From: Natronorubrum halalkaliphilum
GTDB lineage: Archaea; Halobacteriota; Halobacteria; Halobacteriales; Natrialbaceae
Reading direction: 5' to 3'
Length of the DNA: 64,000 nt
NCBI RefSeq assembly: GCF_009834785.1
Contig: NZ_WUYX01000030.1
Location: 1 to 64,000 of the forward strand
Position numbers and translations under genes: made by a program. A model generated the notes under the pieces. The model made no database searches and had not been told where the DNA came from. It saw only the letters and a list, made by a program, of their open reading frames with translations. The number at the start of each line of letters is the position of its first letter. Position 1 is the stretch's first letter. Positions 24,743-32,625 of the stretch are shown here, piece by piece.

Positions 24743-26531
24743 GGCCCGTGACGCGTACATCGACAACTTCCCGGCGGAAGCGAAAGTCGTTCGAGCAGCT
24801 TTCTATAGCTCCTTCTTCGCACTCGCGCTCGGAGGGGTGTTCGGCATCATCCAGACGCTCCACCGGACGGATTTCTACCGATTTATCGATCCGGCGGACT
24901 ACTACACCGTTCTGACGGCCCACGGCGTCTTCCTCGTGATCTCGTTTACGATCTTCTTCCTCGTGGGGATCTTCACCTGGGCGATAACAACCAGCCTCGA
25001 CCGGGAAGTCGAAGACATCCGATTTACCTGGGCCTGGTACTTGCTGATGGCGGTCGGGATAACGCTGTCCGGCATCGCAATCCTGGCCGGTTTCATCGAC
25101 TCGATCGACATGAGCGCATCGGTGCTCTTTACGTTCTACGCGCCGCTGCAAGCCCATCCGCTGTTCTACATCGGGTTGGTCCTGTTCGTCGTCGGGACCT
25201 GGCTCGCAGGGCTCGACTGGTTCCGCTCGTGGTGGGCCTGGAAGGCCGAAAACCCCGACGAGCGCATCCCGCTCCCGACGTTTATGGTGCTGACGACGAC
25301 GCTCATGTGGTATCTCGCGACGCTGGGCGTCGCCGTTGCAATTCTGTTCTTCCTGCTGCCGTGGTCGCTCGGGCTGATCGAGACCGTCAACCCGCTGCTC
25401 ACCAGGACGCTGTTCTGGTTCTTCGGCCACCCGGTCGTCTACTTCTGGTTGATGCCGGCGTACATGATGTGGTACATCATGCTGCCGAAGGTTTCCGGCG
25501 GGAAGCTGTTCAGCGATCCGCTGGCTCGCGTCGTCTTCGTGCTGTTCCTGATCCTCTCGGTGCCGACCGGGATTCACCACCAGTATCTGGACCCGGGGAT
25601 CGCTGAAGGGTTCAAGTTCATCGCGATGACGAACACGATGTTCCTGCTGTTGCCGAGCCTGCTCACGGCCTTTACGGTCGTCGCCAGTATGGAACACGGG
25701 GCCCGCCAGCGCGGCGGCACCGGCTACGTGGGGTGGCTCAAGGCGCTGCCGTGGCGTGACCCCGTCTTCGCCGGAATGGCGCTCGCCGGACTAATGTTCG
25801 CCGCCGCCGGGTTCTCGGGGATGATCAACGCTGGCATGAACATCAACTATCTCGTCCACAACACGTTCTGGGTCGTCGGGCACTTCCACCTCACCGTCGG
25901 CACCGCCGTCGCGTTGACGTTCATGGCAGTTACCTACTGGTTCCTGCCACAGGTGACCGGCAAGGCGCTCTGGAGCCGCTCCGTCGCGCTCGGACAGGTC
26001 GTGCTCTGGTTCGTCGGGATGACGTTCATGTCCAACGCGATGCATCGCGGCGGCCTCCTCGGGATTCCGCGACGGACGGCCGAACCGCAGTACGACGGCT
26101 TCGAGTTCGAAGCCGCCGTCGGCTCCGTCGGCGAACTCGACGCACAGGTCGCACTGGGCGGTGTACTGCTCACCCTCTCGCTGGTGCTGTTCTTCGCCAA
26201 CGTCATCGGGACGGCGCTGAACGGCCGAAGCGACGCACTTCCCGCAAACGAGTACGCCGAGACGCTGTCCGGGCCCGAGGACGCCCCGCTCGTCCTCGAC
26301 AACCTCAAACTCTGGACGGCGATTGCCGTCGTGCTTGTGATCTTCGCGTACACGTTCCCGCTGCTGAGCATCATCGACCGCGGCGGCCTGCTGGGCCCCG
26401 ACGTCAACCCGTTCCCCGTTAGCCTCGAGTCCGTGGCATTCCTGACGTTCGCCGTCGAACACCTCGGAACCGCCGCTCTCGAGTCGGCCGGAAACGCGGT
26501 CCAGACCGTGGTCCCAGGGGTGATCCGATAG
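24735..26531 (+). CDS. cbaA: ba3-type cytochrome oxidase subunit I
   Basis: The catalytic heme-copper oxidase subunit: it reduces oxygen to water and pumps protons. The 598-residue protein has 12-13 membrane helices. Characteristic segments are AHGVFLVISF (low-spin heme ligand), FWFFGHPVVYFWLMPAYM (CuB region), VPTGIHHQYLDPG and VGHFHLTVGTAVALTF near the high-spin heme. The type B (ba3) family lacks the A-type proton channel residues. The ATG at 24735 overlaps cbaB by 8 nt; an earlier ATG at 24678 lies inside the cbaB tail. The 1-nt overlap with the next gene completes the operon. Confidence 0.95.
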   Translation: MSEARDAYIDNFPAEAKVVRAAFYSSFFALALGGVFGIIQTLHRTDFYRFIDPADYYTVLTAHGVFLVISFTIFFLVGIFTWAITTSLDREVEDIRFTWAWYLLMAVGITLSGIAILAGFIDSIDMSASVLFTFYAPLQAHPLFYIGLVLFVVGTWLAGLDWFRSWWAWKAENPDERIPLPTFMVLTTTLMWYLATLGVAVAILFFLLPWSLGLIETVNPLLTRTLFWFFGHPVVYFWLMPAYMMWYIMLPKVSGGKLFSDPLARVVFVLFLILSVPTGIHHQYLDPGIAEGFKFIAMTNTMFLLLPSLLTAFTVVASMEHGARQRGGTGYVGWLKALPWRDPVFAGMALAGLMFAAAGFSGMINAGMNINYLVHNTFWVVGHFHLTVGTAVALTFMAVTYWFLPQVTGKALWSRSVALGQVVLWFVGMTFMSNAMHRGGLLGIPRRTAEPQYDGFEFEAAVGSVGELDAQVALGGVLLTLSLVLFFANVIGTALNGRSDALPANEYAETLSGPEDAPLVLDNLKLWTAIAVVLVIFAYTFPLLSIIDRGGLLGPDVNPFPVSLESVAFLTFAVEHLGTAALESAGNAVQTVVPGVIR

Positions 26532-26752
26532 TGCGCATCTCGAAGGCGGGGCTGCTCATCGTTCTGGCGCTGCTCGCACCGCTGCTGGTCGAGTTGCGGA
26601 CGGTCCTCTCGTGGATCAACGTCGAGTTGGGCGTCCTCGAGACGGCCGTCATCGGGGCGCTCATCGTCGGCGTGATTCTGGTCTGGGCGTTCCTGCCCGA
26701 AAACGGCGACGACGAGTCGTCCGAGACGGACGTCTCGAAGTCGGGTCCGTAG
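26531..26752 (+). CDS. cbaE: Small membrane protein at the end of the ba3 oxidase operon (CbaE/CbaC-like)
   Basis: A 73-residue protein with a GTG start at 26531 overlapping the last base of the cbaA stop. It has two hydrophobic helices (AGLLIVLALLAPLLVEL and ETAVIGALIVGVILVWAF) and a charged, Ser/Asp-rich tail. The position matches the fourth gene of the Natronomonas cba operon; some annotations call similar proteins CbaC. It is probably a structural or assembly subunit. Confidence 0.7.
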   Translation: MRISKAGLLIVLALLAPLLVELRTVLSWINVELGVLETAVIGALIVGVILVWAFLPENGDDESSETDVSKSGP

Positions 26753-26799
26753 ACCTCCCCAGAGCAGGGACAGCGCCACCGGCGCTCCGTCCCTCGTAA

Positions 26800-27234
26800 T
26801 TACGACGATTCCCGCTCGAGGATTTCCCGAAGAATCGTCCGGTGACACCGCTTCTTGTCGGTATTTTCGTAACAGACGAGCGCGATCGATTCGCCCCCCT
26901 CGAGTCGCGACTCGAGTGCTTCGAGCGCCGCCTGTGCGTCGGGCGAGGACTCGAGATGGTCTCGGTAGGCCGTCTCGAACTCGACTTCGTCCCACGCGGC
27001 GTTGTGGGCACCCTCCTCGCAGATCCCGCGCATCTTGAGGTCCGTTTCGGTCCGTCGGAACGACTCGAGAAGCGACGACGGCGGGCCGAGTTCGGGAACG
27101 TTCTCGTCGACGGCGGCGTGGAACCAGCCCGCGGGCTGTCGGACGACCCCGACGAGGGTCGCCGCCGGCGGCAGGGCCGTGAGTTCGTGCTGGATCGCGG
27201 CGACGTACGTGTCCGCGAGCGTCCCTCGTGCCAT
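26800..27234 (-). CDS. DUF488 family protein
   Basis: The 144-residue protein has the DUF488 pattern: a central helical region, then LVCYENTDKKRCHRTIL with conserved Cys and His residues near the C-terminus. The biochemical role of the family is not known; a nuclease or metal-binding role has been suggested only by motif. It diverges from uridine phosphorylase with a 59-nt gap containing at least one TATA box. Confidence 0.85.
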   Translation of the reverse strand: MARGTLADTYVAAIQHELTALPPAATLVGVVRQPAGWFHAAVDENVPELGPPSSLLESFRRTETDLKMRGICEEGAHNAAWDEVEFETAYRDHLESSPDAQAALEALESRLEGGESIALVCYENTDKKRCHRTILREILERESS

Positions 27235-27257
27235 GGCCGCGGTACGGACGCCCTGTA

Positions 27258-27265
27258 TTTATATA
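27258..27265 (+). promoter_or_regulatory. TATA box of the uridine phosphorylase gene
   Basis: TTTATATA ends 29 nt before the ATG at 27294, matching the haloarchaeal TATA-to-start spacing for a leaderless mRNA. Confidence 0.6.
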
Positions 27266-27293
27266 CGGTGCCGGGACGAACGCCACAGCCTGA

Positions 27294-28121
27294 ATGACTG
27301 GTGATAGCGAAGACCCGAACGCGGACGTACAGTACCACCTCGAGGTCACCGACGACGACGTCGCGGACACCGTTCTCCTCCCGGGGAACCCTGAGCGCCT
27401 CGAGAAGATCGTCCCCCACTGGGACGACCACGAGGTCGTGGCCCACCACCGCGAGTACCGAACCGCGACGGGGACGTACGACGGAACGCCGATCTCGGTC
27501 ACATCGACCGGCATCGGGAGTCCGTCCGCCGCCATCGCGGTCGAGGAACTCGCGCGCGTCGGGGTCGATACGTTCATCCGCGTCGGCTCCTGCGGCGCGA
27601 TTCAGCCCGAGATGGACGTCGGGGATCTGGTGATCACGAGCGGCGGCGTTCGGCAGGAGGGAACCAGCGACGAGTACGTCCGCGAGGACTACCCCGCCGT
27701 GGCCGATCACGAGGTCGTCAGCGCCCTCGTCGCGGCGGCCGAGCGACTCGGCTACGACTACCATACGGGCATCACCATGAGCGCCGACTCGTTCTACGCG
27801 GGCCAGGGTCGATCCGGCTTCGACGGGTTCGAAGCCGCGGGCTCCGACGACCTCGTCGACCAACTCGTCGAGGCCAACGTGAAGAACATCGAAATGGAGG
27901 CGAGCGCGATCCTGACGCTCGCGAACATCTACGGACTCCGCGGCGGAGCCGTCTGTACCGTCTACGCCGACCGCGACGGCGGCGAATTCCGCACCGAAGG
28001 CGAGTCCCGCGCCGCCGAAACCGCGACGCTCGCGACGCACCTGCTCGCCAAAATGGACGCCGTAAAACGCGAGGCCGGCGTCGACAGCTGGCACGCCGGG
28101 CTCTCGCTCGAGGATGCCTGA
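27294..28121 (+). CDS. udp: Uridine phosphorylase (nucleoside phosphorylase family)
   Basis: This enzyme cleaves uridine with phosphate to uracil and ribose 1-phosphate, following cytidine deaminase in salvage. The 275-residue NP-I family protein has the phosphate-binding PGNPERLEKI and GSPSAAIAVEEL, the base and ribose site IRVGSCGAIQPEMDVGDLV, and NIEMEASAILTLA with the conserved Met-Glu. The C-terminal AVCTVYADRDGGEF loop suggests a uridine-type base pocket. Purine phosphorylase activity is a less likely alternative. The TGA stop (28119-28121) doubles as the first bases of palindrome P1 copy B. Confidence 0.9.
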   Translation: MTGDSEDPNADVQYHLEVTDDDVADTVLLPGNPERLEKIVPHWDDHEVVAHHREYRTATGTYDGTPISVTSTGIGSPSAAIAVEELARVGVDTFIRVGSCGAIQPEMDVGDLVITSGGVRQEGTSDEYVREDYPAVADHEVVSALVAAAERLGYDYHTGITMSADSFYAGQGRSGFDGFEAAGSDDLVDQLVEANVKNIEMEASAILTLANIYGLRGGAVCTVYADRDGGEFRTEGESRAAETATLATHLLAKMDAVKREAGVDSWHAGLSLEDA

Positions 28122-28202
28122 TACGGGTTGCTGTAACTAGTTACCGCCGATCACCAGGGACGGGGTCGGTGATCGGCGGTAATTGACTACAGTAACCCGT
28201 AT
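28121..28202. repeat. Palindromic element P1, copy B (82 nt)
   Basis: Nearly identical to copy A at 20063-20144, with the same length and the same inner stem, CCGCCGATCACC (28144-28155) with GGTGATCGGCGG (28168-28179). In the outer arms, the left reads ATACGGGTTGCTGTAACT and the right ACTACAGTAACCCGTAT. The left-arm change to GGG is matched by CCC in the right arm, so pairing is preserved. It starts on the last base of the udp TGA stop and lies between convergent genes. Confidence 0.85.
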
Positions 28203-28256
28203 GAGTCGACTCCCTGCGTTTGTCTCTTCCTGCGTGCACAAAGTCGAGCAGTCCGG

Positions 28257-29630
28257 CTAGAGTTGCTCGTTCTCGTGAAGCCGCTCCATCCGGCTCTCGA
28301 GGTCGACACCGCGCTTGTTGAAGTACGCGATACGAGCGCGGTAGAAGGCGTAGCCGAGCACCATCCAGGCGGCGAGGACGCCGACCATGATCGGGAGCTG
28401 CGTCGACACCAGCACCCACAGGAGCATCGCGGAGACGACCGCTCCGACGGCAGTGAGCTTGAGCAGCCACGGTGGGAGCTTGTACAGCGAGTACTCGTAC
28501 CGATCCGGGAACACTTTGGGGAGGTTCCACAGCGCGACGCCGGCGACGGCGAGACCGAACAGGATGGTCAACGAGAGCGCGACCGAGAGCGTGACGGTGC
28601 CGGGCGAAAACGGCGCAACGAGCAGCGGCGGAATCCCCAGTAGCAACACGGCGACGTACGGCGAGTCGTACCGGTCGTGAACGCGGGCGATCGCCGCCGG
28701 AATGATGTCGTCACGGCCGGCCCGCATCAGGAGTCGCGAGTACGCGGTGTAGGTCATGTTGATCGACGTGAGCGCGCCCATCGCAGCGGCGATCAACACG
28801 AGCGCCGTCAGCGGTGCCGGGAAGTTGTCCAGGGACACCTGTGCAACGGCGGCGTCCATTCCGCCCAGAACTTCGTAGTTCGTCGTCCCGACGAGGACGA
28901 CGACGAGTCCGACCAGCAGCGAGAGGGAGATCGCAGCCGACAGCCCCAGAACGCGTGGAATATTCTTCGCGGGGTTTTTCATTTCCTCACCGAGTTCGAC
29001 CACGAGTCGAAACCCGCGAAGCGGGAAGTACAGCGAGACGACGGCGACGATGGCGGGTCCGGTACCCTCCGGAAACAACGGCGTGTAGTTGCTGGTGTCG
29101 ATGGTAAACGCGCCGGGAACGATGAACGAGAGCATTCCGACGACGATGAGCGAGACCATCATGAACTGGACGATAGCCACCATCTTGATCCCGAGTACGT
29201 TCAGGACGATAAACGGAACGAGCAGTCCGTATATCAGTGCGAGGTCGGGAATTTCCGGAACGAACGAGATCGTATCGGCGACGAAACCGGCGTATTCTGC
29301 GAATCCGAGCCCGATGAACAGCATGCCCGCCCAGACGCCGGGGATCGTGATCCACGGCAACAGGAAGCCCCAGAACGGACCGACGAGCCTCGAGGCGTAG
29401 ACGTAACTGCCGCCGGCGACCGGGATCGCACTCCCCAACTGCAACGACATGAGAATGCCGAAGGTTAGCGGGATCAACGCGAGTAACAACGCAAAAATAA
29501 TGCCCGGCCCGGCATCCCCTGCCAGCGGACCGGGAAGGACGAACGCGCTTACCCCGATAACGTTCCCGATGATGAGCACCGTTGCGCCGATCAGACCGAC
29601 TTCAGTATCGATTATACCATGTTCTGACAT
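28257..29630 (-). CDS. APC-superfamily amino acid permease
   Basis: A 457-residue secondary transporter with about twelve hydrophobic helices from residue 10 to 440. The first helix carries the APC-type unwound motif GNVIGVSAFVLPGPLAGDAGPG, and the second the SLQLGSAIPVAGGSYVYASR block, both typical of amino acid permeases. The C-terminus is charged (SRMERLHENEQL). Substrate cannot be predicted. It converges with udp, with P1 copy B between them. Confidence 0.88.
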   Translation of the reverse strand: MSEHGIIDTEVGLIGATVLIIGNVIGVSAFVLPGPLAGDAGPGIIFALLLALIPLTFGILMSLQLGSAIPVAGGSYVYASRLVGPFWGFLLPWITIPGVWAGMLFIGLGFAEYAGFVADTISFVPEIPDLALIYGLLVPFIVLNVLGIKMVAIVQFMMVSLIVVGMLSFIVPGAFTIDTSNYTPLFPEGTGPAIVAVVSLYFPLRGFRLVVELGEEMKNPAKNIPRVLGLSAAISLSLLVGLVVVLVGTTNYEVLGGMDAAVAQVSLDNFPAPLTALVLIAAAMGALTSINMTYTAYSRLLMRAGRDDIIPAAIARVHDRYDSPYVAVLLLGIPPLLVAPFSPGTVTLSVALSLTILFGLAVAGVALWNLPKVFPDRYEYSLYKLPPWLLKLTAVGAVVSAMLLWVLVSTQLPIMVGVLAAWMVLGYAFYRARIAYFNKRGVDLESRMERLHENEQL

Positions 29631-29800
29631 ATTAGTTCGATTGGAACGATAGTTCGTACCACACCCGTACTCGGTAACAATGTTACGACTTTGGACTGAG
29701 AAGCTTACCAGTTACCAGCACACTACGGTCGGAGTCAAACATAATTTCGCTATACTGGCGGATCGAGATAGCGAGCGACGAAAAAATAGTCAGACCGCGG

Positions 29801-30565
29801 TCAGTCTCGCAACCTGACGATCCCGTCCTCGAAGACTTTCCGATTCGGCACGATATACTCCTCGGAGTCGTCTTCGATCTTCGTCACGAAGAGATCGACC
29901 TCCTGGACGATCCCCGTCTGCTCTCCGATCCGAACCTCGTCGCCGATCCCGTAGGGCTGGTTGAGTAACAGGTAGATCCCCGCTGCACTCGAGATGAGGA
30001 AGTCTTTGAAGGCGACGGTCCCGACGATCACGATTCCGATGGCGTAGACGGTAAGCAAGATCAACAGCGCCAGAACGTGGACCCCGATTTGCCCCAGTGC
30101 GATGATAAAGGTCACGTACAGCACGGTGTACTTGACCAGTTTCGGGAGAATCGACACTTCGGGAAGTTTGACGCCGCGAAGGTACTCGCCGACGATCAGT
30201 TCCGCCTTGTCCGCGATGATAAAGCCGAGAATAAGCACCAGAACCGCGATAAACACCTGCGGGATGAACTCCGTCACTCGCAGCCAGAACGCGTCGGTAT
30301 CCAACAATTGCGCGATATGAATCGCCGTCAGCACGGCGATCCCGTAAATGAACCAGGAGCTCAACCGGGCGACGATTTCGACCGTCGACGTCCCGATCGA
30401 CTGGGCAGTGCGCTCGAACGGCGTGCCCTCGACGGCTTCGGGCACACCCGACGCGGACAGCAGTTCTTCGTTGAGCCGCCCGACCAGGTAGCCGACGACG
30501 AGGCCGAGTGCCAGCACCGCCGCGGCTATGATGGCCGGTTCGTCGATGAGCGTCTGCCAGTTCAT
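29801..30565 (-). CDS. Small mechanosensitive-type (MscS family) channel
   Basis: A 254-residue membrane protein with four or five hydrophobic segments, then the MscS beta domain. That domain is marked by FKDFLISSAAGIYLLLNQPYGIGDEVRIGEQTGIVQEV, EYIVPNRKVFEDGIVRLRD and a short C-terminus. The TM3-like pore helix is the ALLILLTVYAIGIVIVGTVAF stretch. MscS channels release solutes on hypo-osmotic shock. The start at 30565 is one base after the dacZ stop, so it is the second gene of a dacZ-channel operon. That pairing suggests regulation by or with cyclic di-AMP (inference). The upstream open frame into dacZ is Arg/Ser-rich and non-coding. Confidence 0.88.
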   Translation of the reverse strand: MNWQTLIDEPAIIAAAVLALGLVVGYLVGRLNEELLSASGVPEAVEGTPFERTAQSIGTSTVEIVARLSSWFIYGIAVLTAIHIAQLLDTDAFWLRVTEFIPQVFIAVLVLILGFIIADKAELIVGEYLRGVKLPEVSILPKLVKYTVLYVTFIIALGQIGVHVLALLILLTVYAIGIVIVGTVAFKDFLISSAAGIYLLLNQPYGIGDEVRIGEQTGIVQEVDLFVTKIEDDSEEYIVPNRKVFEDGIVRLRD

Positions 30566-30566
30566 A

Positions 30567-31385
30567 TCAGTACGCCTCCGGGTCGACCTCCAGAATGAGC
30601 TCCCCGGCCTTGAACGCCCGGACGAGCCCATCACTCTCCGAGAGCACGATCGTGATCGCGTTGGTGTCCCGCGTAATCGCGCCGCCGGCCATGTGCCGTG
30701 CCCCGAGCCCCTTCGGAATGTCGACGCCCTCTGCGGAGGGCTCGAGGTAGCGATACGCCGAGACGATCTTGCCCGCATCCGAGATGATAAACGCTCCGTC
30801 GAGCCGCGAGAACTCCTTCAGCATGACGTTCACGATCGGATCGCCGACGTGAACGTGGGACTTCTCGAAGGGGTTGTACGAGAGCGGGCGGGACTTGTTC
30901 ATCACCTTCCCCGCATCGCCGACGACAAAGAGCGCGCCGACCGGCTTCCCCTTCTGGCCCTTCTTTCCGAGTTCGATCGCCAACTCGAGGACCGCTTTGA
31001 CTACTTCCGGCTCCGCGCGGGACTTGACGAACAGGTCGTAGATCCCCGTGTGAGTTTCGGCGTCCGCCCGGACGCGCGAGAGGGTATCGATACTGGTACT
31101 GTCGCTGAACGCTGCCGTCGCACATACGAGTTCGTCACCGTCCTCGATCAGGCCCTGCTCTACGGCCCCCTCGAGACCGAACCGAATGCGCTCTCTGATA
31201 TCGTCGAACGCCAGCGGGAGCTCGACGAAGGTCTCCGCGCCGACGGCGTTTTCCGTCCCGATGACGATGACGTCGAGGTCCTCTACGTCGGTAAAGCGCT
31301 CGTAGTACGAGCCACTCGGCGAGAAGAGGACGACTGCATCGACATTCGCGTAGAGATCGCCGAACACGTCGTCTAACCCGGCCAT
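30567..31385 (-). CDS. dacZ: Diadenylate cyclase DacZ
   Basis: DacZ makes cyclic di-AMP from two ATP molecules; in Haloferax volcanii it is essential and linked to osmotic balance. The 272-residue protein has an N-terminal regulatory domain (about 1-110) and a C-terminal DAC domain. The two DAC motifs are clear: DGAFIISDAGKIV (DGA) and LGARHMAGGAITRDTNAI, where the usual R-H-R reads R-H-M, as in other archaeal DacZ proteins. It is followed after one base by an MscS-type channel gene, probably co-transcribed. Confidence 0.93.
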   Translation of the reverse strand: MAGLDDVFGDLYANVDAVVLFSPSGSYYERFTDVEDLDVIVIGTENAVGAETFVELPLAFDDIRERIRFGLEGAVEQGLIEDGDELVCATAAFSDSTSIDTLSRVRADAETHTGIYDLFVKSRAEPEVVKAVLELAIELGKKGQKGKPVGALFVVGDAGKVMNKSRPLSYNPFEKSHVHVGDPIVNVMLKEFSRLDGAFIISDAGKIVSAYRYLEPSAEGVDIPKGLGARHMAGGAITRDTNAITIVLSESDGLVRAFKAGELILEVDPEAY

Positions 31386-31523
31386 TGATCATACAAGCTG
31401 TTCCCGCGCGAATAAGCGTTGTGGACCGTCTGACGCGCGTCTGCCGCGAGGTGTTGTATTCGGGCGGCTTTCTCCCGTTCGATGTCGGTACCCCGCGGTT
31501 CTTTCGACGTCGTTCGCGGAGAA

Positions 31524-31708
31524 TGCGCGGAACCGAATTCGAACAACCCGAAGATGTGCTCGCTCCCGTCGGTCGCTGTGCGCGTCGTCTCTCGTTCGAA
31601 TCGGTCGACGATCGCTGTCGCTCGCGGGTTTACTCGCGACAGCAATACGCGGGACTGGACTCGAACCTGAGGAAACCTCATTTCGTTTGGTTTCCAGGGC
31701 TCGAATCC
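31524..31708 (-). repeat. Two T-arm-mimic hairpin units downstream of tRNA-Leu
   Basis: Segments copying the 3' end of the adjacent tRNA-Leu occur in direct orientation at 31648-31667 (18 of 20 nt identical to 31744-31763) and 31524-31544 (19 of 21 nt identical to 31742-31762). Each is paired with an inverted T-loop copy nearer the tRNA: 31698-31708 and 31594-31604. The first pair forms a hairpin (31657-31708) with a nearly 20-bp stem; the second spans 31533-31604. No further cloverleaf parts are present, so these are not tRNA genes. Confidence 0.75.
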
Positions 31709-31741
31709 GGCCCTGCTCCTTCGATCACGTCGTTCGCTCAG

Positions 31742-31826
31742 TGCGCGGGACCGGATTCGAACCGGCGGACCCCTACGGGACAGCGTCCTAAGCGCTGCGC
31801 CGTTGGCCTGGCTTGGCTACCCGCGC
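31742..31826 (-). tRNA. tRNA-Leu (anticodon UAG)
   Basis: Read on the minus strand, an 85-nt cloverleaf is complete. The acceptor GCGCGGG pairs with CCCGCGC, with discriminator A. The anticodon stem is CAGCG/CGCUG around the loop CUUAGGA (anticodon UAG). There is a long class II variable arm (UCCCGUAGGGGU), and the T arm has the loop UUCGAAU. Long arm, A73 and anticodon agree on leucine. CCA is not encoded. Downstream lie two T-arm-mimic hairpins. Confidence 0.95.
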
Positions 31827-31872
31827 CTACATACCGATTTTCACGAATCGAGTAAGTACCTGTCGGTCCGTG

Positions 31873-32046
31873 TTAGCGCTGTTTCACTGGCTCCTCGGGC
31901 GACCAGTCCGGCGGGACAATAAAAGTGACGTGTTCCGAGTCGCGAAGCTGGTGTAGTTCCGCCGCTTGTTCGGCCAGTGATCGATCTCGGTACGGCATCT
32001 CGAGGCCGCAGCCGGTACAGACAAGCTTGCAGGTTGGCTCTTTCAT
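31873..32046 (-). CDS. Small zinc-finger-like protein (57 aa)
   Basis: The 57-residue protein MKEPTCKLVCTGCGLEMPY... has Cys10 and Cys13 in a CTGC knuckle and His32 and His39 further on, a spacing compatible with one Cys2His2 zinc site. The C-terminus, PPDWSPEEPVKQR, is extended. The frame is open to 32088, but the ATG at 32046 gives the compact domain. Function unknown; nucleic-acid binding is only a guess. Confidence 0.65.
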   Translation of the reverse strand: MKEPTCKLVCTGCGLEMPYRDRSLAEQAAELHQLRDSEHVTFIVPPDWSPEEPVKQR

Positions 32047-32316
32047 AGACGGGACGCCACTGTGGACCGAGGTGGATACAGGCGTCAACTAATCCGTTGG
32101 GGCACCTATGCTTTAGTAGTCGTATCCTAGTGAAACTGACAGTGAACGGCCAATTCTGATAGACGTTCGTAGCTGAACATTGCCCCGCGTAGCACCGTAT
32201 TGGGCCGTTGTTTCTGTGTCTCCTCGACTCAAATAGATTCTTCGTTAAACGAAAGCGACAGTTTCACGATAGCTGCCGACCGTAGCTTTATTCCTGCCGC
32301 TGGGCTACCATGTCGT

Positions 32317-32625
32317 ATGCACAGCGCCAGGGACCGTCTGGAATATGAGCAGTGGCTCGAGGAACTCGATCAGGTCGCCGAGCGCCTCGAGCTCTCGACG
32401 GAGGCGCGGTCGTGTGCGTCGGAACTCTTTCTCATGGACGTCCCCGACGAGGACCGGTCGAAACGGGCAGTACTCGCGGCGAGCGTCTACGCTGGCTCGC
32501 TCGTCGCCGGCGACGGTCGGACGCAGGGAACGGTCGCCGACGCAGCCGACGTCTCTCGGCTGTCGATCCAGTCACGCTGGAAGGACCTCCTCGAAGCGGC
32601 CGGACTCGAGCCACCGCGGTGGTAG
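32317..32625 (+). CDS. TFB-like protein with a single cyclin repeat
   Basis: A 102-residue protein whose residues 10-100 align with the second cyclin repeat of TFB. Compare AVLAASVYAGSLVAGDGRTQ and VSRLSIQSRWKDLLEAAGLE with VGLAAAAVYAAALLTNEKVTQ and ISEVTIRNRYKELLEAS of the full-length TFB at 422. It lacks the zinc ribbon, B-finger and first cyclin repeat, so it cannot recruit polymerase as a normal TFB does. It could bind BRE DNA or TBP as a competitor. A TTTATT box about 28 nt upstream of 32317 supports this start. Confidence 0.8.
   Translation: MHSARDRLEYEQWLEELDQVAERLELSTEARSCASELFLMDVPDEDRSKRAVLAASVYAGSLVAGDGRTQGTVADAADVSRLSIQSRWKDLLEAAGLEPPRW

Noticed and set aside
31640-31710. A second tRNA gene next to tRNA-Leu
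   Set aside because: Only T-arm and acceptor-like parts exist; there is no anticodon or D arm. Reported as mimic hairpins instead.
31385-31855. Plus-strand ORF of 156 codons across the tRNA-Leu region
   Set aside because: Runs through the tRNA and hairpin units, so translation is an accident of open frame.
32130-32267. Inverted repeat GTGAAACTG/CAGTTTCAC, 120 nt apart
   Set aside because: Only 9 bp with a long loop and no other support; compatible with chance.
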